DNA from: Cyanomargarita calcarea GSE-NOS-MK-12-04C
GTDB lineage: Bacteria > Cyanobacteriota > Cyanobacteriia > Cyanobacteriales > Nostocaceae
Length of the DNA stretch: 46,776 nt
NCBI GenBank assembly: GCA_019359595.1
Contig: JAHHGZ010000054.1
Span: forward strand, 1-46,776
Direction of reading: 5' to 3'
This document shows, piece by piece, positions 16,150-24,383 of this stretch; within the stretch, counting starts at the first letter, position 1, and the number at the start of each line of letters is the position of its first letter. The translations under genes were made by a program, and so were the position numbers. The notes beneath the pieces were generated by a model. That model had not been told where the DNA came from, made no database searches, and worked only from the letters and a program-made list of their open reading frames with translations.

Positions 16150-19100
16150 ATGGCAACGGTCGAAGAGAAAAGTATGGTTCCCACTGTTATAGTGGGCGTG
16201 GGTGGGACGGGTGTAGAAGCTTTATCACGAGTCCGACGTTTAGTTGAAGAAACCTACGGTAGTCTGAAAAATTTTCCAATTATCAGTTTTTTAACTATTG
16301 ATACTGATAAAGATTATAAAGTTAATAATCCAGGTGCAGCGGGTTCACCATTACAAGACCATGAAAAACATTGGGCAAGTGTCAGTGGCAAGGAAGTCAA
16401 TGACATTATGTCCAATACGAGTAAATATCCTTGGATTGAGTCTTGGTTTCCAAAGGAATTAGAAAGAAATATTGGTGCCTTAGAAGCAGGTGCCGGACAA
16501 ATTCGGGCTTGCGGTCGCTTTGCATTTTTTTATAATTACCATAAGATAAAAGCTAGATTTCAAGAAGCTTGTTCCCGTGTCAAAGGTCACGAGAACTTGA
16601 TGCTAAGTAAGTATGATACCAGAGTTAGCACTAGTGGCTTAAATGTGTTTGTGGTTGGCTCACTTTCTGGTGGTACTGGTAGCGGAATGTTGATTGATTT
16701 GGGTTACTGCATCCGCAACTGGTTGAAAGGACAGGGTAGTCCACTGATTACGTCAATTGTACCAATGCCTAATGCTTTCGCCAGTATTAATGTCGGCGAT
16801 CGCATTTTGGCAAATGGTTATGCAGCGCTGATGGAGTTGAGTTATTTTTCTGACTATAGAACTGAGTATGTGGCTCAGTATAGTACGGCATTATTAGATG
16901 AAGTTAGAAGTAAGTTACCACCATTTGATTTTACATATTTAGTGGGCACAAAAAATGGTGAAAGCGAGTTTAGTCTTGACCAAATTCGTGAAATGATTGC
17001 CCAAAATATTTTCTTAGATTTAACTTCAGATTTTGCACCTCACAAACGTTCGATTCGGGATAATATTAAAGGTGCCTGGGCACAAGCCGATCCTGGTGGT
17101 AGAGGGTATCCGAAAAATTTTATGAGCTTTGGTCTTTCGACAATCGAAATTCCGATGGCGCAAATTCGGGCATCGCTTTCTAATCGCTTAGGGATGGATT
17201 TTATTAATTGGTGGATGAATGAATCTACACCATTGCCACCTAATGTTTTAGACTTGGTACAAACAGAAATTCTCAAGAGAATGCGGTTGACGGAAACAGA
17301 ACTCGTTGGAGATTTAGCGGCAGCAGCAGATAAGTCATATATATCAGAAATATCGCAGTGGGTAAACAGTATCCGCAATGAAATTGCCCAAGATAGCAAG
17401 CTGCAATGCACCCAACAAACCCTAAATGTCTTCGGACAGGAACGTGGTAAAATCCTTCAATTTCTTGATGGTTATTTTATACCTAAAGTTGACGAATATC
17501 GCGCTAATCACTTACGGGAACTTAGCCCCGATGAACGCACCCACGGGGACTTTTTGCAGAAAATGTACGATAACCGCAACCGGATTATTCAGCAAGGTAG
17601 GAAAAGTTTAGAGACAGAGTTTTATCAAATTATTAGCGATCGCCATCGGGGACCAAAGTTTGGTGATGCGTTTATCACTACGGTGCGTCAGTTATTAAAC
17701 AACAGTGCTGATAAATTTCGTCGTGAATCGGAAAAAGTTTGGCAACCAAACGAAATCAACCGTCAACGTCAATACGAAGCTGCACTTCAAGATATTAGTC
17801 ACTTCAAAAATTTGTTTGGTGCTACTAAACAAGCCAATATGGAGAAGTATTGCGAAGATGCTCTCTCTGGTTTGGAAGGTAGTTTGATTGCCATTATCCA
17901 ACGCAAAAGCCGCTCTCTGGCATTAGAAGTAATTGCCAGGATATTAGAACATTTGGATTTAATGGAACGACGATTAGCAAGATTTAATCAAAGCTTGCGT
18001 CAACTGCGTGATGATTTTAAACAAAAGGCTGACCAAGAAGCAGAAAGTGCGGATGCTTTGAAAATCAACGGGTTTAAACTTTACGACCGAGAGCAACTCA
18101 ATTTGCTTTATCAAGATATGATGGAGCATTTGGCTGGAGCATCGGCAGGTAGTCAAACTCGTTATGAAGTTGGCTTAAATCAAGTTTGTACTACTCTCTC
18201 AGAAGATGTATTACGCGATACTAGCCCCTTATGGAAACAAACACGTGCTGCTGGTGAAGTAATGCAGTTACTTGATATTACCCAGCTACAATCCGTCAAT
18301 TACGAGGACTTCAAAGAAATTATTCACGAGAAAACCCAAGCAGTAGTTATTAATTCCCCCCAAGAAACTGAGTTAAAGCAGGAGTTAGCTGCTTGTGACC
18401 TCCTGTTCAAAACTCTGCAAAATGACACCGAAGCAATTCGTAACAATATCCGCATCGCTTACGAAAAATCTCAACCGTTAATTATTCTATCCCAAGCAGT
18501 CCTTACAGGTGCCGATGCAGGTTTTACTCCTGCACACAATAAAAAAGTTGCCGTCATTGGTGGACGAAACAGCAGCGACCCTGCAGCGATAAAAATCATC
18601 CCTTTATTGCAAGAAAGGGTGGGAAGTTCTGACGCTATTACCCCTCTTGGTGAAAACGAACGTCACAGAATTATTTTTGTTCAAGAAAAAGGTGGCTTTT
18701 CGCTGCGCTGTATTGACGGAATGCAGGACTTACGTCAATCTTACCAAGACTGGAAGGGACAATCCATCGAAGCCAAGCGGGCACAACTGCGAGGTGAAAG
18801 CAAAGACCTGCCAATCCCTGTACATATTCAAAAAGAACCTCCTTTCTGGGATTTATTCCCCGAAGACCCAGAAATATTTCAACTAGTTGTCCAAGCTAGA
18901 ACCTTTAAAATATTACGATTAGAACAAAACCGTAAGACTCAAGAAAATGTAATACGCTACACTCGCCGCACTGTAATTGGTACGGAGAACGTAGACATTG
19001 CATCTAATTGGGAAGAAGCCGTGCAAGTACTAGAAGTTCTGGCATGTCGTCCTGATAAAGAAGAAATTCGCCGTCAGATTGTAGCGAAATTTGCTACCGT

Positions 19101-19428
19101 AGACCAACCTCAAGGAAAACAAACGTTATCTAACCAGTTGATGACTTATTTAAAGGAACGTGAAATAGAACTTGAAAAAGTTGGTGGAAATGATAGTCCA
19201 GAATATAAGCGTGAAGCTAACATTATTCAGTCTTTAATCGTTCGCTATAAATTGCAAGTTAGTATAGATTCTAACGTGGCAGAAAAACCTCAAACACAAC
19301 AGCAAGCACCTGTTAAAACGTCACCACAACCAGGTACCCATATTTTCTGCAACGAATGCGGACACAAAAATCCTGCTAATTCTAAATTTTGCTCAAACTG
19401 CGGTGCCCAGTTGGTGAAGAATAGTTGA
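16150..19428 (+). CDS. Tubulin/FtsZ-superfamily protein with C-terminal zinc ribbon
   Basis: The 1092-residue protein opens with a nucleotide-binding glycine loop, VGVGGTGVE (residues 15-23), and carries the tubulin signature loop SGGTGSG (173-179), as in the Tubulin_2 family. That family is distant from FtsZ and has been linked by genome context to vWA proteins and membrane remodelling. The N-terminal 350 residues hold the GTPase-like fold. A long mostly helical region (about 380-720, with coiled-coil-like stretches) follows, then a mixed domain. The end is a zinc ribbon with Cys1067, 1070, 1081 and 1084 (CNECGHKNPANSKFCSNCG). An AAAGGAG site at 16137-16143 fixes the ATG. It could polymerise on the membrane next to the vWA protein; polymerisation is inference. 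Confidence 0.85.
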   Translation: MATVEEKSMVPTVIVGVGGTGVEALSRVRRLVEETYGSLKNFPIISFLTIDTDKDYKVNNPGAAGSPLQDHEKHWASVSGKEVNDIMSNTSKYPWIESWFPKELERNIGALEAGAGQIRACGRFAFFYNYHKIKARFQEACSRVKGHENLMLSKYDTRVSTSGLNVFVVGSLSGGTGSGMLIDLGYCIRNWLKGQGSPLITSIVPMPNAFASINVGDRILANGYAALMELSYFSDYRTEYVAQYSTALLDEVRSKLPPFDFTYLVGTKNGESEFSLDQIREMIAQNIFLDLTSDFAPHKRSIRDNIKGAWAQADPGGRGYPKNFMSFGLSTIEIPMAQIRASLSNRLGMDFINWWMNESTPLPPNVLDLVQTEILKRMRLTETELVGDLAAAADKSYISEISQWVNSIRNEIAQDSKLQCTQQTLNVFGQERGKILQFLDGYFIPKVDEYRANHLRELSPDERTHGDFLQKMYDNRNRIIQQGRKSLETEFYQIISDRHRGPKFGDAFITTVRQLLNNSADKFRRESEKVWQPNEINRQRQYEAALQDISHFKNLFGATKQANMEKYCEDALSGLEGSLIAIIQRKSRSLALEVIARILEHLDLMERRLARFNQSLRQLRDDFKQKADQEAESADALKINGFKLYDREQLNLLYQDMMEHLAGASAGSQTRYEVGLNQVCTTLSEDVLRDTSPLWKQTRAAGEVMQLLDITQLQSVNYEDFKEIIHEKTQAVVINSPQETELKQELAACDLLFKTLQNDTEAIRNNIRIAYEKSQPLIILSQAVLTGADAGFTPAHNKKVAVIGGRNSSDPAAIKIIPLLQERVGSSDAITPLGENERHRIIFVQEKGGFSLRCIDGMQDLRQSYQDWKGQSIEAKRAQLRGESKDLPIPVHIQKEPPFWDLFPEDPEIFQLVVQARTFKILRLEQNRKTQENVIRYTRRTVIGTENVDIASNWEEAVQVLEVLACRPDKEEIRRQIVAKFATVDQPQGKQTLSNQLMTYLKEREIELEKVGGNDSPEYKREANIIQSLIVRYKLQVSIDSNVAEKPQTQQQAPVKTSPQPGTHIFCNECGHKNPANSKFCSNCGAQLVKNS

Positions 19429-19976
19429 TAGCAACTATATAAGATTAGCGCTCTTGGGAACCCACATTCAGTTCTGCGCTTGTTGACTCACTCATGCTCT
19501 TTAACCTGTTGGATTCAAAAAGCGTGCATAAATAGCGATCGCTTAAACAATGACTGTCCGCACACCAACACTTGTAAACCCACCATTTCTTTGGATCGTA
19601 ATCTCGATTTTGACCTGCGATCGCTCCGACTTGAATTTGAGGAGTGAGTATATTTTTGTACAACACTCAGCTTCTGCGGGTATGGGCACTAAGGCTGAAA
19701 AGATTGATTGATTTGACCCTATAAATGGAATTTGACAGCCAATGTCTGAATTGGGCTGCAGATGCATAACTACGGTCTTTGATTACCCGTGGTGCTGGGA
19801 CTACGACTATTTTTTCTGCACTTATAATTCCCGTACCCCTTAGGATATCTTGCTATGAGAATGACTTTCCTTCACGGGCGATCGCGAGTTTATTGGTATC
19901 CAGCACCAGTGAGCAAAGTCAATATTTGGATATACTAAAGTTAGACAAGCGCACTTTTCTAGGGAATCGTAAATAC
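19429..19976. other. Gap without a convincing gene
   Basis: This stretch follows the tubulin-like gene and precedes the VapB-type antitoxin. Short frames on both strands show no family features. It carries two GCGATCGC-type sites. No clear terminator hairpin with a T-run is visible after the tubulin-like gene. It may hold decayed coding sequence, but nothing can be named. Confidence 0.4.
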
Positions 19977-20186
19977 ATGAGAAATCGCGAGCAATTGATT
20001 CAAGAACTTGAAGAGGCTCCCGACGATCTAGTACAAACAGTGCTGGATTTTTTACATCGGGTTAAGGCTACACGGAAAAGCCATCCTCTCGCAAAGTTTG
20101 CAGGAATTTTAAGTGACTTAGAGGCGGAAGAACTGCAACGATCAATTGCAACAGAGTGTCGGCAGGTAGATGTGAATGAGTGGTGA
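19977..20186 (+). CDS. VapB-like antitoxin (DUF2281 type)
   Basis: The 69-residue protein begins MRNREQLIQELEEAPDDLVQ, then VLDFLHRVK and a short linker to AKFAGILSDLEAEELQ. The N-terminal helical pattern is that of the small DUF2281 antitoxin group often paired with PIN toxins. I chose the ATG at 19977 because the longer frame starting at 19779 adds 66 residues with no family character. The stop overlaps the toxin start by 11 bases, the classic arrangement for translational coupling. The C-terminal part should wrap the toxin. Confidence 0.7.
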   Translation: MRNREQLIQELEEAPDDLVQTVLDFLHRVKATRKSHPLAKFAGILSDLEAEELQRSIATECRQVDVNEW

Positions 20187-20565
20187 GATTGCACTTGATA
20201 CCTCTGTTGCAGTTCGTTTCTTGAATGGAGACGTGGCAATCGCCGAGAGAGTGCTGGCATTACCGGAAATAATTTTGCCAATGGTTGTTGTCGGAGAGTT
20301 GCTGTTTGGTGCAGAAAACTCTACACGTCCATTACAAAATTTGCCTCGTTATTTGGAGTTCATGGCGGCTTGTTTAGTTGTGCCATTAACGAGAGAAACA
20401 GCGGCCGTGTATGCTCGAACCCGATTAGCCTTGAAGCGCAAGGGGCGACCAATCCCGATGAATGATATATGGATCTCTGCTCAGTGCATAGAGCATAGTT
20501 GGGTGTTAGTGACAGATGATACGGACTTTGATTATGTGGATGGACTGCTGCTGGAACACTGGTAG
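20176..20565 (+). CDS. vapC: VapC-like PIN-domain ribonuclease toxin
   Basis: The 129-residue PIN domain has the acidic set expected of an active Mg2+-dependent RNase: Asp8 (ALDTS), Glu41 (VVGELLFGA), Asp97 (PMNDIWI) and Asp115/Asp117 in TDDTDFD. It resembles the FitB/VapC branch that includes chromosomal toxins cutting tRNA or rRNA. It overlaps the antitoxin gene upstream. No mobile element adjoins the pair. Confidence 0.9.
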   Translation: MSGEIALDTSVAVRFLNGDVAIAERVLALPEIILPMVVVGELLFGAENSTRPLQNLPRYLEFMAACLVVPLTRETAAVYARTRLALKRKGRPIPMNDIWISAQCIEHSWVLVTDDTDFDYVDGLLLEHW

Positions 20566-20664
20566 CCAAGTCAGGGCAAACGCACCTTAAAGTGGCACAA
20601 TTAAGGTTGACTATTAAGTAAATATATGAATTTAAAAATCTTGCTTAATTTTGACCTTGTTTCG

Positions 20665-22158
20665 TTAATTTTTCAACAGATAATGAGTACCTGCATGATT
20701 TTGATATATTTTTAAGTAGTGTTCATCAAGATAACTATTTAGATATTCGTGAATTGTTTGAGATTTACATACTAAAACTTGCTCTGGATTATAAGTTTCA
20801 AAAACTGACAGGAGTCGCTCTCGTGTTATGGTTTTTGACTCTATTCTTATATGGGAAAGAACAGCAATTTCTGGTGGAACTCGTAAACCTGAATAGAAAG
20901 CATAAATTGGGCAATCTGTAAAAAACCATTTAGTAGATTTTTTGTGTTCTAACACCAAGTTGACTAATTGTATATTGTCCTGACTTTTCTCTATATATCT
21001 GTGATTTTCTAGTTGAATGACTCCTAGCTTAATCGGAGTGACGAGAATTGAGAAAATTAATGAGCCTGCTGCAAATCCTGATAAAGTTAATTTGTTGAGA
21101 CGATTCGGCTTGAAGTGAGAGTACCAATTGCTTTGTTGAAAAAAATCAGAGGATAATGTAATTCCATATGTAGCTAACCAGGTAAGAGGAATCGAGATTA
21201 AAAGGTAGTGATGATACCAGACTGGACGATGATTAATCAGAAGGATAAAAACAGTTGATAGCCAAATAATAGGCAAAGATTTTTCCCACTGTCTTTTTTT
21301 TATAATGTTAATAATTGCCGGAATTGCTAAGAGTAAATAATCGAAATCTTGCAAAAAAAATAATAGTGTTAGTTTCAAACTATTTTCTTTACTAAATGCT
21401 GTTTTAACACTGGTTTCTAGATGAGATTGTAATAGTTGTTCGGAATTTAGCGATTTACACAAAATACCAATAATAATAAAAACGAAAGAAACGGAAGCTA
21501 CCCATAAAAGAATATCTAAGAATAAATTTTGCTTTGGTTGTTGCTGAGAATATTTAGTAAACTTTAGTTGTACAAACTCGAATATAATTAAAGGAACTAG
21601 AAATGCTGTAAATAATTTTATTTGTAAAGATAGAGCTAGTAAGCTGCCTGAAATAATAATTGGCAAAAAAGAAAATTTTTGTTTGTAGAGAGTGAATATG
21701 TAAATTGAGAGCATAGCTAGTGCTAAAGCTGGCAAGCCAATCATTACGGAAATACTAAGTCTGAGAAAATTGCAAGAAATAATTAGTAATAAAGTGCCTA
21801 CAATTGCTGGAAAGTTTCCTAAATAGATACGTAAAATCTGACAGAAAGACCATACAAGTATTGTTGAGAAGCTGAGAGTTAAAAGTCGGGCTGCAAAGAT
21901 TGACTTGCCAAATAAATCGAGCCAGAATGATAAAATGATTGTTGAAAGGGGTGGTTGATCGTTCCAAATATCTGCGTACATTGCAAAGCCTTGTAAGTGA
22001 AGTGAGGCTTTGATCAACTCAATCCCTTCATCGCTTGTATCGAATTGAAATACTTGTTCAATAGGCATGAAGTAAATGGTAAAAAGAAAAAAACTAGCGG
22101 GTATAAAAAGGTTAAAGAATAAAAAGTTTTTCAATTGAATTGATGATATCTCATTCAT
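20665..22158 (-). CDS. GT39-type membrane glycosyltransferase
   Basis: The 497-residue protein has about ten membrane helices, beginning at about residues 14-32, and two typical loop-1 acidic motifs: FDTSDEGIELIKA and IWNDQPPL. These match the GT-C/PMT (ArnT-like) fold, which moves sugars from a polyprenyl-phosphate donor to an acceptor on the outer face of the membrane. Lys/Ile/Phe-rich, low-GC coding is noticeable compared with neighbours such as dprA. The acceptor is unknown; the exopolysaccharide locus starts 2 kb away, so a role in that polymer is possible. A soluble C-terminal part (about 385-497) follows the helices. Confidence 0.8.
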   Translation of the reverse strand: MNEISSIQLKNFLFFNLFIPASFFLFTIYFMPIEQVFQFDTSDEGIELIKASLHLQGFAMYADIWNDQPPLSTIILSFWLDLFGKSIFAARLLTLSFSTILVWSFCQILRIYLGNFPAIVGTLLLIISCNFLRLSISVMIGLPALALAMLSIYIFTLYKQKFSFLPIIISGSLLALSLQIKLFTAFLVPLIIFEFVQLKFTKYSQQQPKQNLFLDILLWVASVSFVFIIIGILCKSLNSEQLLQSHLETSVKTAFSKENSLKLTLLFFLQDFDYLLLAIPAIINIIKKRQWEKSLPIIWLSTVFILLINHRPVWYHHYLLISIPLTWLATYGITLSSDFFQQSNWYSHFKPNRLNKLTLSGFAAGSLIFSILVTPIKLGVIQLENHRYIEKSQDNIQLVNLVLEHKKSTKWFFTDCPIYAFYSGLRVPPEIAVLSHIRIESKTITRERLLSVFETYNPEQVLVCKSQTIHEYLNSYLDEHYLKIYQNHAGTHYLLKN

Positions 22159-22200
22159 CTATTTTGGTCCCTCGCTATGCTATATTCATCCACATATCAT

Positions 22201-22230
22201 ATCCCCGACAACTTTCACGAAGTCGGGGAT
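22201..22230. repeat. CCCCGAC hairpin repeat, copy 2
   Basis: ATCCCCGAC pairs with GTCGGGGAT around AACTTTCACGAA. It matches the hairpin at 12897-12930 in stem and loop plan. It lies between two codirectional genes, upstream of the GT39-type gene. Such hairpins are typical of Nostocales genomes. Confidence 0.7.
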
Positions 22231-22340
22231 CTTGCCGCAAGAGCGAAATTAATGTGGCGAACCACTAGATTCATCTACGGAACCTCGTAGTATTGACATC
22301 AGCACCTTTACCAGTAGGTGCGCCACCGTTGATAAACTGA

Positions 22341-22991
22341 TTATTGCCCCTTTAAATAATCGAAAACAGATTTATCCCCAATATCCGCAGGAATTTCTTG
22401 CACTAGTTTACGCAAGGCAAATACTAAAAACAAAATTGCCCAAGTAACTAATAAAACTCGTTCCCATTGAATTGGTAATACACCAACTAAATGTCCCAGC
22501 AATAGTAATGGCACTGCTACTGTTAATACCTTTGTTTCTAGACGATTGAAGCAAAAAGCTTCTTTAAAATAAATACCTGTCAATGCTGCGAAGGTAAAAC
22601 CGATTCCCAATAAAGTAATCGGTTGATTGTAAACAGCGATCGCTAAGGGTTCGCTACTCCTAAGCGCCAGTACAATTGCACTAATGCTACCAATTGCCCA
22701 AAAAGCTTGTAAAGTTCGGTGCAAAGCTGCCATATAAATATGGATGGTAAATAAACTTACACCGAGTGCAAGACTAAAACAAGCATACAGTGGCGTTAAT
22801 AGCTGGAAAATGTTGGGATTATTGTCTCGTAAAACCAAAAAAGTACCGACAGCCAAGGTAACAGCGGCTACCATTAACCCCGAACGGTAGATAATCACCC
22901 CAGTGCGATCGCCTTCGGTGATTGTAAAGTCTCCAAACTGACCTTGATAAACTTTGTTGTCAGATAATGTTGTCATAAAAAGCCCATTCAA
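22341..22991 (-). CDS. DUF2301 integral membrane protein
   Basis: The 216-residue protein has about six membrane helices and the family-like opening VYQGQFGDFTITEGDRTGVIIYRSGL. It also has the conserved GIYFKEAFCFNRLETK loop and the QWERVLLVTWAILF end. DUF2301 proteins are widespread in cyanobacteria and of unknown function. A second Met at residue 6 (ATG at 22976) may be the true start, since the region before it is not family-like. The gene stands alone between the GT39-type gene and the COG3650 protein gene. Confidence 0.8.
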   Translation of the reverse strand: MNGLFMTTLSDNKVYQGQFGDFTITEGDRTGVIIYRSGLMVAAVTLAVGTFLVLRDNNPNIFQLLTPLYACFSLALGVSLFTIHIYMAALHRTLQAFWAIGSISAIVLALRSSEPLAIAVYNQPITLLGIGFTFAALTGIYFKEAFCFNRLETKVLTVAVPLLLLGHLVGVLPIQWERVLLVTWAILFLVFALRKLVQEIPADIGDKSVFDYLKGQ

Positions 22992-23050
22992 TTTGAGATT
23001 TTAGATTGTAAAATTATTATCCATAAAGAGTTTCAAGCATTCAAGTGTAA

Positions 23051-23443
23051 TTATCTTCTCTGCGCACAGCCTTCCAAAACCCTATTATCCAGGATGAGAG
23101 TTGCCGAATAGGGATACTTCTTATCTGACATCGTATCGCTACAATCGCTAACTTTCTTAATGATTAACATATTGTTTCCTCTTCCTCTAAGTTGGTACAC
23201 TCGCACTAAGTCTGCGGGCCGTCCATCTGCTTTTAACGGTGCAAGGTAAGGAAAGGTTTGCTTTTTCGCATCTGGGGTGGAGTAGACAATACCGCTTTTT
23301 TTGACGGTAACATTCCAAAAGGGTTCGTTACCTACACTGATGAATTCTTCAATTTTAGCAGTCTGGGCGTTGGCAATGGGTGAGTTAGTTAATAAATTTG
23401 TACTCAGCCCAAGTAGAATGACGTAGGAAACAAGGGTTTTCAT
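23051..23443 (-). CDS. COG3650-type exported protein
   Basis: The 130-residue protein has a signal peptide (about 1-26, cut after ANA) and then the hallmark SVGNEPFWNVTV, found in a family of small secreted or lipoproteins (COG3650). A typical end is DCSDTMSDKKYPYSATLIL followed by LEGCAQRR. Two Cys residues near the end (the DCSD and EGC words) may form a disulfide. Function is unknown; related proteins are associated with the envelope. Monocistronic as far as visible. Confidence 0.75.
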   Translation of the reverse strand: MKTLVSYVILLGLSTNLLTNSPIANAQTAKIEEFISVGNEPFWNVTVKKSGIVYSTPDAKKQTFPYLAPLKADGRPADLVRVYQLRGRGNNMLIIKKVSDCSDTMSDKKYPYSATLILDNRVLEGCAQRR

Positions 23444-23527
23444 AAATATAAAAAAAATGTCACAATGATAACTGCTATTGCTCAGGTCAATCGATTTATA
23501 TCCCTACCCGCTCTTAGACTATAAGTC

Positions 23528-23561
23528 CCTGTCTGATAGCATAAGTCCATTTCAATGGACT
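23528..23561 (+). repeat. AGTCC hairpin repeat, copy 2
   Basis: CCCTGTCTGATAGC is followed by the perfect 7-bp hairpin AGTCCAT-TTCA-ATGGACT. The copy at 11478-11512 has the same leader word and a different but fully paired stem. The covarying stem bases are direct evidence for conserved pairing. Confidence 0.7.
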
Positions 23562-24055
23562 AAAAACGATCTTTGTCTTTATTATACTTTTTGTAACTTA
23601 TAAAATTATAAATCTGTCGTTTATACGCAAGCTGCAAGATAGGAGAATATGCATTCATCAGACAAAATCTAGCAGCGGCAATGTTTTGCGGCGGAATCTG
23701 GTGCGTTAAGTTTACAAATGATGTTGAAGTAAGGACCGAAGTTGGAAGAAGGAATAGCTAATAAAAATGCGCGTTCGTAAGTTTAGAGCTTCAGTAAAAA
23801 AAAGATGTTTTTCGAGTCCTTTGTAGCGCGTTCACGTAGTGTCTCGCAGAGAAGAAAAACAGTGTCCTTGTTTCATGAGTGCTCATGTGGGTACTTCTTC
23901 CTTCTTTCTTCGTGAACACCATCATGGCCGGGTTGATTTGCGTTAACATACACATCGCTATCGCCAAAATCGCTCAAAAGGCTGAGGGAGGCTTGTTCTT
24001 TCATCGGCGAACGGATATGGCTTGAGAGTAGATGGACATTACAAGATATTATTCT

Positions 24056-24087
24056 GTAACAAGTGTAACTAAAAATTATGCTATGTT
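24056..24087 (+). promoter_or_regulatory. Possible NtcA-like site and -10 of the PirA-like gene
   Basis: GTA-ACAAGTGT-AAC (24056-24069) differs by one base from the NtcA consensus GTA-N8-TAC. A TATGTT (-10, TAN3T type) follows at 24082-24087. The box is too close to the -10 for class II activation (about 12 bases instead of about 22), so if real it would overlap the -35 region and repress. That would fit a gene turned on when nitrogen is plentiful. Confidence 0.4.
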
Positions 24088-24129
24088 ATGGATAGAAGAC
24101 ATAAATAAAACAATAACCTGGTACTCATT

Positions 24130-24285
24130 ATGATTAAGAACAGACTGGAAGCTGTACAAAAAACAGAACAAGCCCATCGCCAGAATATTCAAAAGAGCGT
24201 GGAGCGTCGCTTGCAAGTAGCGAGAGCCAATGGTAACGAAAGCCTGGTTCGCCAATTGGAAGCAGAACTAAAGCATTTCAGCTAA
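24130..24285 (+). CDS. pirA: PirA-like PII-interacting regulator of arginine synthesis
   Basis: This 51-residue protein opens MIKNRLEAVQKTEQAHRQN and ends in LVRQLEAELKHFS. It is a single charged helix-rich chain with RRLQVARANGNE in the middle. Size and pattern match my memory of the PirA family (51 residues in Synechocystis), which binds the PII signal protein and so relieves or tunes N-acetylglutamate kinase in arginine synthesis. The gene has its own promoter region and a strong terminator, so it is monocistronic. The identification rests on remembered pattern; a helical protein of other role cannot be excluded. Confidence 0.65.
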   Translation: MIKNRLEAVQKTEQAHRQNIQKSVERRLQVARANGNESLVRQLEAELKHFS

Positions 24286-24318
24286 GTTTTTGGCTGATTT
24301 ATTGTCGGATGTATGGTT

Positions 24319-24341
24319 AACCCGCTTGTTGCGGGTTTTTT
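24319..24341 (+). terminator. Intrinsic terminator of the PirA-like gene
   Basis: AACCCGC (24319-24325) pairs with GCGGGTT (24331-24337) around TTGTT and is followed by a T-run to 24341. It lies 33 bases after the stop codon and before the end of the convergent sugar transferase gene. A GAAGGAAGAAGGAA heptamer word follows at 24347-24360. Confidence 0.9.
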
Positions 24342-24383
24342 CTTATGAAGGAAGAAGGAAAATTTTACTTTTGCTTTGTTTGG

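Larger units (their letters stand above)
23444..24129. other. Gap with repeat hairpins and the pirA-like promoter
   Basis: It holds the AGTCC hairpin copy at 23528-23561, a GAAGAAGGAA remnant near 23747, and a degraded copy of the common Nostoc repeat GCGTTCGCGTAGCGTCTC at 23827-23853. A TTCTTCCTTC word follows at about 23896. The right end holds the promoter of the PirA-like gene. I see no additional gene. Confidence 0.55.

Noticed and set aside
19543-19767. 74-residue frame on the minus strand after the tubulin-like gene
   Set aside because: Mixed composition without motifs, overlapping another equally weak frame; no ribosome site.
22258-22340. Reading frame after the DUF2301 stop (GGAPTGKGADVNTTRFRR)
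   Set aside because: It looks protein-like and could be the tail of a decayed gene, but there is no start, no matching upstream frame and no family I can name.
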